Assembly: GCF_022919835.1 (NCBI RefSeq)
Contig: NZ_CP095074.1
Span: forward strand, 2,046,001 to 2,110,000
DNA length: 64,000 nt
DNA from: Halobacillus shinanisalinarum
Lineage (GTDB): Bacteria > Bacillota > Bacilli > Bacillales > Halobacillaceae
Reading direction: 5' to 3'
In this document: positions 24,365 to 32,883 of the stretch, one piece after another
Layout: every line of letters starts with the position of its first letter
How positions within the stretch are numbered: the first letter of the stretch is position 1
Program-made: the position numbers and the translations under genes
The notes under the pieces: generated by a model
The model's database searches: none
Told to the model about the DNA's origin: nothing
The model's input: only the letters and a program-made list of their open reading frames with translations

Positions 24365-24945
24365 GCGGCTTTCTTCCTTCGTTGTTCTTTTCCTAATGCA
24401 AAACCTGTGAGCACGCCTGTTTTTGCTAGTGCGTCACTTATGGTCTTCCCTAACAAACCAGAGATGAGGGCACCACTAATTATGCGGACAACGAGCATGC
24501 TGACCACGTAACCAGTCCCAAAGGCGGCATACCCTGAGCGAAAGTATCCCCAGACAAAACTGAATAGGGCTGCTCCCGCACCAGCTAACATTAATACAGG
24601 CAAGTTATATGTCTTATACCTCGTTACTGTGAAAGCTGCCTCTGCTCCTAAACCCTGGATGATCCCTGTCAAAATTAAGACCGGTCCCATGGCATTTCCG
24701 AGCAGCATTTCAACTGTTGCCGCAATCGTTTCTGATAAAAAGGCTGCTCCCTTTTTTCGAATAATATAAGCAGCTATGATAGAGACGATAAACCAAATTC
24801 CGAAGATTAGGTCATAGCCAATTGGTCCAAATAGGCCGGCCAGCAATTTTCCAACTGGGAGAAAAGCTAAATAAACAACGGCAAACACAACGGAAAGCAC
24901 TGACATGACAACGATTTCTTTTAACTTCCAATTTTTCAGACTCAT
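24361..24945 (-). CDS. ykoE: YkoE, substrate-binding membrane (S) component for thiamine precursors
   Basis: A 194-residue protein with about six membrane helices, for example EIVVMSVLSVVFAVVYLAFL and IWFIVSIIAAYIIRKKGAAF, ending in a basic tail. Size, topology and position between YkoF and YkoD identify the YkoE family, which takes up hydroxymethylpyrimidine or related precursors. The riboswitch upstream supports thiamine control. Confidence 0.88.
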   Translation of the reverse strand: MSLKNWKLKEIVVMSVLSVVFAVVYLAFLPVGKLLAGLFGPIGYDLIFGIWFIVSIIAAYIIRKKGAAFLSETIAATVEMLLGNAMGPVLILTGIIQGLGAEAAFTVTRYKTYNLPVLMLAGAGAALFSFVWGYFRSGYAAFGTGYVVSMLVVRIISGALISGLLGKTISDALAKTGVLTGFALGKEQRRKKAA

Positions 24946-25551
24946 CTACTCCCCTCCCTTTGTTGACGGACTGTTCGCAGACATTGTTACTGTCATAACA
25001 GTGTGAGAGGATCCTTGCTTCTCCGTTTGTTGGAACACCTGCTCAAGGCCTTCAAAAACCTTATTTCCATCCCCATCCAAACGTGTCGAATAGTGGGCTT
25101 CACTGACCTCGACTCCTTGCTTCTTCATCTCTTCAATTTGGCTATAAATTACATCCATGTAGTCTCCGCCGCCCATTGGGTAAAGTGAAAACTTAGCGGC
25201 AACTTCCTGATCGACCGGCTTACTTTCCGATCTGTTCAATGGAGCGTTATCCTCTGCCATATAAACATCGCCTGCTGAATCACCGGGACAGCCAATTGAA
25301 TAGGTTGATTGGAAAACAACATGTTCTCCCGTTTTTGCTGCCTGTAAAAACATGGCTCTGGTTACATCAAATACATGGATCATTTGTCCTCTAACCGTTG
25401 TTGTTACGTCGTCGGCCTTCATCCATACCCTGGAAGTGTCGACCTCCTTAAGTGATGACTTAATAATCTCGACAAAACGATCGGTCATCGGATAAATTGA
25501 AAATGAACTTCCAGCAATACGATTTGTTGATTCACAAGCTTGACTCATCAT
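24946..25551 (-). CDS. ykoF: YkoF, thiamine/HMP-binding protein
   Basis: A 201-residue cytosolic protein made of two related ferredoxin-like halves, visible as the internal repeat FSIYPMTDRFVEIIKSSLKE (about 17-36) and FSLYPMGGGDYMDVIYSQIE (about 122-141). This tandem domain is the YkoF fold, which binds thiamine in B. subtilis. First gene of the operon, one base before ykoE, behind AGGAGG and the riboswitch terminator. Confidence 0.9.
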   Translation of the reverse strand: MMSQACESTNRIAGSSFSIYPMTDRFVEIIKSSLKEVDTSRVWMKADDVTTTVRGQMIHVFDVTRAMFLQAAKTGEHVVFQSTYSIGCPGDSAGDVYMAEDNAPLNRSESKPVDQEVAAKFSLYPMGGGDYMDVIYSQIEEMKKQGVEVSEAHYSTRLDGDGNKVFEGLEQVFQQTEKQGSSHTVMTVTMSANSPSTKGGE

Positions 25552-25573
25552 TTTATCCTCCTTTTATTAAACA

Positions 25574-25603
25574 CAAAAAAACTGCATCCCGGGGGAATGC
25601 AGT
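25574..25603 (-). terminator. Riboswitch-controlled terminator of ykoFEDC
   Basis: Stem ACTGCAT / ATGCAGT (25581-25587 and 25597-25603) with a C/G-rich loop is followed on the minus strand by seven T. It lies between the TPP aptamer and the ykoF start, so thiamine pyrophosphate would end transcription here. Confidence 0.85.
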
Positions 25604-25651
25604 TACGAACGTAAGTATATGTTGTACACCATTGCTATTTTACGATCGACT

Positions 25652-25738
25652 CCACTTCCCCACGCTAGTATTATCTAGTTCGGGTTATAAGGGTCGGAAT
25701 CCATTTCCTCTCAGCCGCATCTGCAGCTCCCCTAGTGT
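25652..25738 (-). promoter_or_regulatory. TPP (THI-box) riboswitch aptamer
   Basis: On the minus strand the conserved elements occur in order: AGGGGAGC, GCGGCTGAGAGG (the CTGAGA box), CCGACCCTTATAACCCGAAC, the THI core AGATAATACTAGCG, and GGGGAAGTG. CACT (25734-25737) pairs with AGTG (25653-25656) as P1. Its position upstream of ykoFEDC matches B. subtilis. Confidence 0.95.
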
Positions 25739-25801
25739 TCGTTAGATATATGCAGTTTTTGTACAATTTCATCGTAATGGAAGGTTCCTGTTTTGTAAAG
25801 C

Positions 25802-26575
25802 TTATTCCTTTTCCTTAACGAGCTCGTCCATTTCCTGCACAATCTTCTCAAGCTCATCAAGTCCCTGTTTTGGGTTGGATAAAAATACACGTTCCAGCCG
25901 CTCAATAATATTTTCCGGCTTGATATTCATCAGGCTTAACGTTTGCCGCTGCCATTTGAATGCCGGATGATTGACATACATGCAGTTGAGTCCAAATAAG
26001 ATCCCCATCATCTTATGCTGAACAGAAGTCATAACGGAATAAAGCATCAGCCAATCTTCCCGTTCTACCAGAGCGTGACGATTTCCCCACCTGCTTCCAA
26101 GGTCGGAATGGGCATCAATCATCGCATGACTCAATTGTTCAGGGTACACTTGGACTTTGGCTTTCAACCCATCCATTATCTCTGTACCTGAAACAGCTTC
26201 TCCATAATGAATCGAAGCGATCAAACATTGACTATCTAATTCGATATCATACTCTTTCGTTACACGTTGGACAACCTTACGAATGGTTTCTGTTAAAAAG
26301 CTACTGATTTCAAATTTAACATCATCCACTTGATATGTTTCTGACCATTCTCCGTCTTCATAAGCGTAGAAATTCAGCAGCTGCCCTTCCACCTGTTCAA
26401 TAACAGAAAGACGTTCTTGGTCTGTCGGCCCCTCGGACCACAACACATTTAGTTCTATATCGGAATAGTGATCCTCCCAGCCCCTCGCAACAGAACCCGC
26501 GATATAAACAGCCTCCACCTTAGCATTTTGTTCATACACGCTTGCCACTTTTGTTGCCAATGTCTTTAAATCCAT
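25802..26575 (-). CDS. Nucleotidyltransferase-fold protein (DUF4037-like)
   Basis: A 257-residue soluble protein. VYIAGSVARGWEDHYSDIEL (about 23-42) is the pol-beta-type nucleotidyltransferase motif GS-x10-D-x-E/D; the second acidic position is Glu rather than Asp. KFEISSF (about 87-93) may give the third acidic residue. The C-terminal half is helical, as in DUF4037 and kanamycin-nucleotidyltransferase-like proteins. The substrate is unknown. It is monocistronic. A second unrelated-looking member lies at 38411. Confidence 0.6.
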   Translation of the reverse strand: MDLKTLATKVASVYEQNAKVEAVYIAGSVARGWEDHYSDIELNVLWSEGPTDQERLSVIEQVEGQLLNFYAYEDGEWSETYQVDDVKFEISSFLTETIRKVVQRVTKEYDIELDSQCLIASIHYGEAVSGTEIMDGLKAKVQVYPEQLSHAMIDAHSDLGSRWGNRHALVEREDWLMLYSVMTSVQHKMMGILFGLNCMYVNHPAFKWQRQTLSLMNIKPENIIERLERVFLSNPKQGLDELEKIVQEMDELVKEKE

Positions 26576-26853
26576 AGCCTATCAACCACCGCCTGTTCTT
26601 TAAATGATTATAAAAGGATGAGAAACAACACGATAGATTAATGAAAAAATTCTTTTCTACGAATGTAAACTAATTTCTCCCTAAATAGACGTTCACCTAC
26701 ATGTACGAATCAATGCCCCTCTTGTTTCACCTTTCACGATCTTTTAATAAGCAAAGACATGATTTTCTTAACTTTACCAAAAAACAGTGAATGAAGCGAT
26801 AAATTATTTGATAATTTTGTAATCCAGGCTTATTACCATTTCAAAAAGTTTAT

Positions 26854-27600
26854 CTAAGACCTACTAAACACTTTACTTCGATCGATCTCCACACAACCAT
26901 TGTGGGCAAAAAGCTTTAACATAGGGGTGTTGTGATAGCTCGTTGAACCAACATAATAGGCCGCATCAAACTTTTGACGCAATATAGCTAAAGCCTGGCG
27001 GTGCAACACCTTACTCTTCCCTTTTCCGCGTGCTTCAGGGATAAGACCAAAGTAAAATAATCTACCCTCTGCTATCGTCCCAGGTTCAATATGCGGCATG
27101 ACCACACCAATAGGCTGTTCTCCTTCATAGGCGATTAGACATGTACGTCTAAAATTAGGACCAAGCTCTTTTTCTACACTTTTTAACTGGTCATCGATCG
27201 TCAAATTGGATGACCCGTTCAATGAATTTGTCATAGCCTGAGCCCATACATGTTTAAATGTGTCCTCCATCCCCGGTTTCATGGGAATCAATCTATAAGA
27301 TTCTGATTCCGTTAAACTCAGATCTGATAAATCCCTTTTCACAATGACAGTCATATCATCCAAGACAAATCCGGCTTCAACCAGTTTTGTATTTAATTTA
27401 TCAGTATGATGAGAGGATGGAACTAGAATGGATAGAGTGCCAGCTTTTTTTAAACGTTCGTCCTTTTCTAAATACGCTATCAATCGAAGAAATTCCTCTT
27501 GTGATAGCTGAGTCGTTTCTTCAACTGTAGTAAATTTCTCTCCCTCCACAAATTTCACTTTTTCATATAGCTTGAACTTATCAAAATCACATTCTTTCAT
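26854..27600 (-). CDS. GNAT family N-acetyltransferase
   Basis: A 248-residue protein with a C-terminal GNAT domain: TCLIAYEGEQPIGVVMPHIE, LFYFGLIPEARGKGKSKVLH (acetyl-CoA loop R/Q-x-x-G-x-G/A) and STSYHNTPMLKLFAHNG. The N-terminal half (about 1-110) is a variable substrate-binding part. ATG 27600 has AAGGAGG 6 bases upstream. The 278-base gap before it (26576-26853) shows nothing recognisable. The substrate is unknown. Confidence 0.75.
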   Translation of the reverse strand: MKECDFDKFKLYEKVKFVEGEKFTTVEETTQLSQEEFLRLIAYLEKDERLKKAGTLSILVPSSHHTDKLNTKLVEAGFVLDDMTVIVKRDLSDLSLTESESYRLIPMKPGMEDTFKHVWAQAMTNSLNGSSNLTIDDQLKSVEKELGPNFRRTCLIAYEGEQPIGVVMPHIEPGTIAEGRLFYFGLIPEARGKGKSKVLHRQALAILRQKFDAAYYVGSTSYHNTPMLKLFAHNGCVEIDRSKVFSRS

Positions 27601-27716
27601 AAGTAGCCTCCTTGCCATGTACTCACCTTATATTCTAACGTCCAGCCTTTTCTTTTTCATCTAGATCCATAGTTGCGATACAATAGGAGATGTAAATAAT
27701 GGAAGGAGTGAGGATT

Positions 27717-28718
27717 GTGAATCGAGAAATTCAACTAGTTAAAAGGCCAGAAACTGTCCCGACTCATGAACACTTAAGTATCACAGATGCTGAATTACCA
27801 AAGCCTCAAGAGGGCGAGTTGTCAGTGGAGTTGTTATATGTCTCCGTTGATCCTTATATGAGGGGACGCATGAATAATACAAAGTCATATGTTGCACCTT
27901 TTCAATTAAATGAACCGATTTCAGGAGGAGTTGTCGCTCAAGTAAAGGAGTCAAAAGCAGAGCCATTCACAACAGGAGATATTGTAACAGGCTCTATTCC
28001 TTGGAGGGAAAAAACGGTTATATCCGCTGATTCAGTTCGAAAAGTGGATCCAACCCTTGGCTCGGTCACTACATCATTAGGAATTCTCGGGATGCCTGGA
28101 CTTACCGCCTATTTTGGCCTTATTGATATCGGGAAACCAAAAGAAGGAGAAACTCTCGTCGTTTCTGGAGCTGCCGGTGCTGTTGGTTCAACGGTTGTGC
28201 AAATCGGGAAAATCTTTGGCTGCCGGGTTGTGGGCATCGCAGGTAGTGATGAAAAAACAAGTTATCTTACAAATGAGTTGGGAGCTGACGCGGCAATTAA
28301 TTATAAAACGCAGAATGTTGCTGCGGCTCTTCAAGATGCCTGTCCTAGTGGAGTAGATATTTATTTTGATAACGTAGGTGGAGAAATTGCTGATCGTGTT
28401 TATCCTTTGTTAAATAAATTTGCGCGTATTACACAATGTGGCGCTATTGCTTCTTACAATGTACCAAATGATCAGGGCCCACGAATCCAAATGCATTTGA
28501 TAAAATCAAGCGCTACAATCAAGGGATTCGTTGTTGGAGATTATCAGGTGCGTTATAAGGAAGGGTTTGACCATCTTTCTAAATGGCTTAAAGACGGGAA
28601 ACTTACTTATGAAGAAACGATTCATGAAGGCTTCGAAAATATTCCAGATGCCTTCTTTGGTCTATTCAAAGGAAGCAATACAGGAAAACAATTAGTTAAA
28701 ATAGCCGATCCGCGATAA
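27717..28718 (+). CDS. yfmJ: NADP-dependent MDR oxidoreductase, YfmJ-like
   Basis: A 333-residue zinc-free medium-chain reductase of the leukotriene B4 dehydrogenase / alkenal reductase type. YVSVDPYMRGRM is the family signature; the NADP loop is VVSGAAGAVGSTVVQIGKI, and YFDNVGGEIAD and GFVVGDYQVR are conserved. It likely reduces reactive enals. GTG 27717 is chosen because AAGGAG lies 8 bases upstream; an ATG at 27699 has no site. Confidence 0.85.
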   Translation: MNREIQLVKRPETVPTHEHLSITDAELPKPQEGELSVELLYVSVDPYMRGRMNNTKSYVAPFQLNEPISGGVVAQVKESKAEPFTTGDIVTGSIPWREKTVISADSVRKVDPTLGSVTTSLGILGMPGLTAYFGLIDIGKPKEGETLVVSGAAGAVGSTVVQIGKIFGCRVVGIAGSDEKTSYLTNELGADAAINYKTQNVAAALQDACPSGVDIYFDNVGGEIADRVYPLLNKFARITQCGAIASYNVPNDQGPRIQMHLIKSSATIKGFVVGDYQVRYKEGFDHLSKWLKDGKLTYEETIHEGFENIPDAFFGLFKGSNTGKQLVKIADPR

Positions 28719-28855
28719 TTTGGAACGGGAGCGTTATAAAAAGGCTGAATTTTGATCTCAGTTCATAAATTGCGCATTTGTGATGTGAGGATTCTGTCCA
28801 AATTAAAAAGATTCTATTCTACCCTTTTTAAAAATCATAGATTCGACCTAACTAT

Positions 28856-28896
28856 AAAACAAACGCAGGTTCAATAGGTGTACTTGCGTTTGTTTT
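28856..28896. terminator. Bidirectional terminator between yfmJ and the RsbR-like gene
   Basis: A perfect 12-bp stem AAAACAAACGCA (28856-28867) / TGCGTTTGTTTT (28885-28896), T-rich on both sides. Confidence 0.8.
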
Positions 28897-28932
28897 ATAT
28901 CCCACTTTTCGTCTTCAATTTTGAAAGGTAGT

Positions 28933-29763
28933 TCACCCCACTCCAATCTCATTTAAAGCTTGATGCAAATTGGCTCGTGTTTTAACTTTGCTAAATTTCA
29001 TTCCCATTTCAACAACGGAACGGGCGATTTCGGGTCGAATCCCTGTTAATACCGTCTCGACCCCAACGAGCTGCAAGGAATGGGTGACTTGAAAAATATA
29101 GTGAGCCACAACCGTATCAATGGTTGGAACTCCTGAGATATCAATAAGAAGGTATTGCAGCTGAAGTTTCGTACTCTTCTCTAGGGAAGTTTCTATAATC
29201 AACTGAGCCCGCTCTGTATCTATGCTACCAACAATTGGCAATACAGCTACCCCATTTGTGATGGGGACCACAGGTACAGATAACTCCATCAGTTTCTCCT
29301 GGGCTTTTTGCCATTTTTCACTATGATACCTATTATAGACTTGGCTAAGCTGGTGCATAACCTTATCTAGTAACGGGTCGATTAGCTTACCTATGTGTAA
29401 AATTGTTTGCGCAGCAAAGTGGTCTTCCGCTAATTCTTTTTCAAACATATCCCAAATCACCGTTCTGCAATAACCAAGTGTAGGAATAATCTCATTTAGA
29501 GGCACGTCATACTTTGATGTCACGTCGCCAGTCTGAATGGCCCATTCTTCTATTTGAGACTCAATCGTTTCATAGTCCCCATATAAGGCTTCACCTAAGT
29601 GTTGAAATAATGTCGCCCTCCAGCCCTCAACTTGTTCACGGCTCACATTTGCTAGGGCAAGATTTCGTTCAAATCCTTGTCCTTCTTTGGATTGAATTCT
29701 ATTAGCGAGTTCATGACGCTGCTCGACAATTTTTTCACCAATATAAGCTAACTCTTCTTTCAT
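28933..29763 (-). CDS. RsbR paralogue with STAS domain (stressosome component)
   Basis: A 276-residue protein. Residues about 1-150 form an all-helical globin-like sensor (WRATLFQHLGEALYG; YCRTVIWDMFEKELA). A STAS domain follows from about 155 (GVAVLPIVGSIDTERAQLII; LIDISGVPTIDTVVAHYIF; TGIRPEIARSVVEMGM). These are the RsbR-family motifs; the Thr residues in IDTERA and GVPTIDT are the likely RsbT phosphorylation region. It would act in the stressosome controlling sigma-B. No RsbS or RsbT gene is adjacent, as is usual for RsbR paralogues. Confidence 0.87.
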   Translation of the reverse strand: MKEELAYIGEKIVEQRHELANRIQSKEGQGFERNLALANVSREQVEGWRATLFQHLGEALYGDYETIESQIEEWAIQTGDVTSKYDVPLNEIIPTLGYCRTVIWDMFEKELAEDHFAAQTILHIGKLIDPLLDKVMHQLSQVYNRYHSEKWQKAQEKLMELSVPVVPITNGVAVLPIVGSIDTERAQLIIETSLEKSTKLQLQYLLIDISGVPTIDTVVAHYIFQVTHSLQLVGVETVLTGIRPEIARSVVEMGMKFSKVKTRANLHQALNEIGVG

Positions 29764-29871
29764 AGTATATGAATCTCCTTTTATGCTTTATGTATCTATG
29801 ATAATTAAAGCATGAAGCATTTGTAAAATAATTTAAAAATATTCGTAATCGAATATCATTTAATCATGACC

Positions 29872-30243
29872 TTATTTATACCTGGGTTGATCGTATTGCC
29901 CGAACCATTGATAACGGTGATTCGAGAACCATTTGTATAAAGGTGACCCAATCCGTTCCATTCCGGGTAAATATAACAACAATCCAATAAAGGCAAACGG
30001 CGGCAAAAGAATTAATAGCCGGCGAATCGTTTGAAATCCTGCCTTCAATTCACCTTGTCTTGTGAGCATATGAATTTCATCACGCGTATTTCGACCTTCT
30101 AAATATGGATATTTTCCGTGCTTTTTTTCAACCTCCTGGATCGATACCCACTTCATTTGTTTACACCAATCGAATTTACGCATTACACGTTTTACATTAA
30201 AGCAAAAAGGACATTTTGCATCATAAAAAACAATATGCTTCAT
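29872..30243 (-). CDS. DCC-family thiol-disulfide oxidoreductase-like protein (DUF393)
   Basis: A 123-residue protein starting MKHIVFYDAKCPFCFNVKRV, with the family motif D-x-x-CPFC. A hydrophobic segment, LLILLPPFAFIGLLLYLPG, suggests membrane attachment. GMERIGSPLYKWFSNHRYQW is typical of the C-terminus. It is third in the pabA-pabBC operon (14 bases after pabBC), with AAAGGAG at ATG 30243. Why it travels with folate genes is unclear. Confidence 0.82.
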   Translation of the reverse strand: MKHIVFYDAKCPFCFNVKRVMRKFDWCKQMKWVSIQEVEKKHGKYPYLEGRNTRDEIHMLTRQGELKAGFQTIRRLLILLPPFAFIGLLLYLPGMERIGSPLYKWFSNHRYQWFGQYDQPRYK

Positions 30244-30257
30244 TTTTTCCTCTCCTT

Positions 30258-32000
30258 TCAATTACTGCCCATCTGTACCTTGATCCATCCTCGCAGTCCA
30301 TTGACCATCCAAATTTCTTCAAAGGAGGCGAGATCACTTTTATAGAGGACACGCTCTTTTACTCTCCCTTGTTCCACTAATTCTCCCCTCAAGGTTCCTC
30401 CAAGCAAGCCGCTTGAAATCGGTGGAGTCAAGTACTCCCCTCTCTCTTTTACAACTAAATTCGCTATTGTAAATTCTGTAAGCTCTCCCTCATCGTTCCA
30501 TAATAAGACCGCATAGCTTTCTCCGTCTGCTTCGTGCTGGTGTTTATCATAGACGCGACGATGTGTTGTCTTATGAAAGAGAAAAGGGTCGTTAGGGTCA
30601 ATTGGTGAATGAGCTAGTGCACCATAGGCTTCTTTAGGGGTTGGTGTCACTGCGATTGTCTCTATTTTAACCTGCCCCTGTTGGTCACTGAGCATTCGGA
30701 CTCGATGTAACCCTTGAGGATGATTTAGTGCATTCTGTTCCAGCATCGCCACTACAGCTTCTTTATCGAATGAAAAATTAAAATAATGTGCCGATTGGTC
30801 GATTCGCTCGATGTGGCGCTTCAATAGCGGATAAGCTCCATCTTTAAGCTGCATTGTTTCAAGAAGCTTAAAGGCGGGCCTTGCTTCTGTTAACAACTTT
30901 GCTTTCGTTTGAAGCTCCTCGTATTCACCGTTTGTTGTCGAATCCCACGTTATACCGCCGCCCGTTCCGTACACAGCCTGTCCTTGGTTAAGCAAAACGG
31001 TTCGAATGGGGACATTAAACACAGCCTCTTCATTCGGTGTCATATATCCTATAGCACCACAATATACATCCCTTGGCGTTTTTTCAAGACTAGCGATATA
31101 CTCCATCGTTCGCACTTTGGGAGCACCTGTAATTGACCCACATGGAAACAAAGAACGAAAGATTTCATACATCGGCGTGTTTTCGGGTAATTGTGCTTCT
31201 ACTGTTGAAGTCATTTGATGGACGGTGGGGTAAGTTTCGATAGCAAATAGCTCCGGCACCTTAACCGTTCCTGGCAGTGCCAGCCTCCCGACGTCATTTC
31301 TAAGCAAATCAACAATCATTAAGTTTTCAGCTTGATCTTTATCTGATAAACTCAGTGCTTTTTTATAATTTTCGTCCTCTGCTAATGTCCTTCCTCTCCT
31401 TGCAGTTCCTTTCATCGGCCTTGTCACAAGATTTGAACCATTTTTACGAAAGAAAAGTTCAGGCGAAGCCGATAAAATATATTGTTCATTTCCTAATGAC
31501 ATGTAAGCACTGTAAGATGATTGTTGGTTGGAAACTAATTGTTTGTAAAAGGAAAAGGTATCACCACTAAAGGCAGCTTGTAGTCTTGCAGTGTAGTTCA
31601 CTTGATAAGTATCTCCACGCTCAATAGCAGCCTTAATCTGCTCTATTCCTTCTTGGTATTCTTCATACGTGGTACCAAGTTCCCAAGGAGTGAGCGAATA
31701 CGAGTGTGACGAAGAGGTTACACCTTCATATTGAGGCTTAGTAAAAACTCCAAACCAAACGAGCGGCCACTCCCCTTTTTGGTTCACATTAAAAGCAGAG
31801 TCAAAAGCTGGAGCTGCTTCATAAGAAACACATCCTGCAATGTAAAATCCCTTTTCTAAAGCCTCCTCTACTTGAGTAAAAGCACTAGCGACCTCTTCTA
31901 AACTGTCTGCTTTAATTATAAAATGAGGCTCAGTAAACCACATTGGCTGTTTGTTGCCATTTTGATCTGCAAATTCAAAAAACAAATGTGGCTGTGTCAT
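30258..32000 (-). CDS. pabBC: Aminodeoxychorismate synthase component I fused to aminodeoxychorismate lyase (PabB-PabC)
   Basis: A 580-residue fusion for p-aminobenzoate synthesis. Residues 1 to about 370 are the chorismate-binding PabB part: RGDTYQVNYTARL, ASPELFFRKNG, PMKGTARRGRTLAEDE, LMIVDLLRNDVGRLA, GSITGAPKVRTMEYI and CGAIGYMTPN. Residues about 385-580 are a PLP-dependent class IV aminotransferase/lyase, with HIERIDQSAHYFNF, TVYDKHQ-type HRRVYDKHQH (catalytic Lys) and ELTEFTIANLVV. It overlaps pabA by 4 bases. The fusion is known in several bacteria and couples two folate steps. Confidence 0.92.
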   Translation of the reverse strand: MTQPHLFFEFADQNGNKQPMWFTEPHFIIKADSLEEVASAFTQVEEALEKGFYIAGCVSYEAAPAFDSAFNVNQKGEWPLVWFGVFTKPQYEGVTSSSHSYSLTPWELGTTYEEYQEGIEQIKAAIERGDTYQVNYTARLQAAFSGDTFSFYKQLVSNQQSSYSAYMSLGNEQYILSASPELFFRKNGSNLVTRPMKGTARRGRTLAEDENYKKALSLSDKDQAENLMIVDLLRNDVGRLALPGTVKVPELFAIETYPTVHQMTSTVEAQLPENTPMYEIFRSLFPCGSITGAPKVRTMEYIASLEKTPRDVYCGAIGYMTPNEEAVFNVPIRTVLLNQGQAVYGTGGGITWDSTTNGEYEELQTKAKLLTEARPAFKLLETMQLKDGAYPLLKRHIERIDQSAHYFNFSFDKEAVVAMLEQNALNHPQGLHRVRMLSDQQGQVKIETIAVTPTPKEAYGALAHSPIDPNDPFLFHKTTHRRVYDKHQHEADGESYAVLLWNDEGELTEFTIANLVVKERGEYLTPPISSGLLGGTLRGELVEQGRVKERVLYKSDLASFEEIWMVNGLRGWIKVQMGSN

Positions 32001-32602
32001 ATCATCACTCCTTTCTCCCTTTTTTCACGAAAGGCTAAAGCTTGTTTATAAGCGTTCTCAAGCATTTGAAATCCGCACTCTGTCAAAATAGACTCTGGGT
32101 GGAATTGGATTCCTTCAACAGGATAGATATGGTGACGGACCCCCATAACGACAGAATCCTCAGTCATAGAACTAATTTCAAGCATTAATGGCAATTCTTC
32201 TGCTGGTGTTTGAAGGGAATGATACCTTGTCACTTTCAAAGAACAAGGGAGCTTATGAAAAACAGATTTCCCATCATGTGTGACGGCGCTCACTTTACCG
32301 TGCACCGGGCGTACTCCTTTTTCTATTTTCCCTCCAAAAAACTCCACGATCATTTGGTGACCAAGACAAATTCCAAGAATCGGTGTGGTGCGGAAAAAGT
32401 GGCTTAGAACCTCACGACAAATCCCTGTATCAGCAGGATGACCAGGGCCTGGTGAAATGACAATTAATTCTGCATCTAAACCTTCTATTTCAGCTATCGT
32501 CACCTGATCATTCCGAAAAACGGTCACGTCTTCATCCAATTGTTTAAAGTATTGGAATAGGTTATAAGTAAATGAATCATAGTTATCTATCATGACAATC
32601 AC
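31997..32602 (-). CDS. pabA: Glutamine amidotransferase component of aminodeoxychorismate synthase (PabA)
   Basis: A 201-residue class I amidotransferase providing ammonia to PabB. MIDNYDSFTYNLFQYF is the family start. ISPGPGHPADTG and GICLGHQMIVEFFGG hold the oxyanion strand and nucleophile Cys; GIQFHPESILT supplies His and Glu. TrpG-like proteins can serve both pathways, but the coupling to pabBC points to folate. GTG 32602 is chosen (AAGGAG 9 bases upstream); ATG 32593 is the alternative. Confidence 0.9.
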   Translation of the reverse strand: MIVMIDNYDSFTYNLFQYFKQLDEDVTVFRNDQVTIAEIEGLDAELIVISPGPGHPADTGICREVLSHFFRTTPILGICLGHQMIVEFFGGKIEKGVRPVHGKVSAVTHDGKSVFHKLPCSLKVTRYHSLQTPAEELPLMLEISSMTEDSVVMGVRHHIYPVEGIQFHPESILTECGFQMLENAYKQALAFREKREKGVMI

Positions 32603-32795
32603 AAAAAAGAACTCCTTCAATTCAGTCTAAATCGATCCCTCTCCAATTATATATGTTCACCATCTTAAATTCACGAAACACATGGATTTTACCGAATATT
32701 GTTATAATGTGATGTTTGACCCACAACTTTATTTTTTGGGAAGATCTCAAAAGTAACGTGGTTGCAGTAATTTTTTGATAAATCAGTCAATTATG

Positions 32796-32825
32796 TTGAA
32801 AGCAAGAATACGTTAGTAGTATAAT
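32796..32825 (+). promoter_or_regulatory. Promoter of cstA
   Basis: TTGAAA (32796-32801), an 18-base spacer and TATAAT (32820-32825). Confidence 0.65.
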
Positions 32826-32835
32826 ATTTATGGGG

Positions 32836-32849
32836 TGTAAGCGTATACA
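32836..32849 (+). promoter_or_regulatory. cre site of cstA
   Basis: TGTAAGCGTATACA matches TGNAANCGNWNNCA at every defined position. It lies just downstream of the predicted transcription start, so CcpA would repress cstA when preferred sugar is present. Confidence 0.8.
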
Positions 32850-32883
32850 TATTGTGCTCGTACAAAATTGAGGAGGGATTTTC

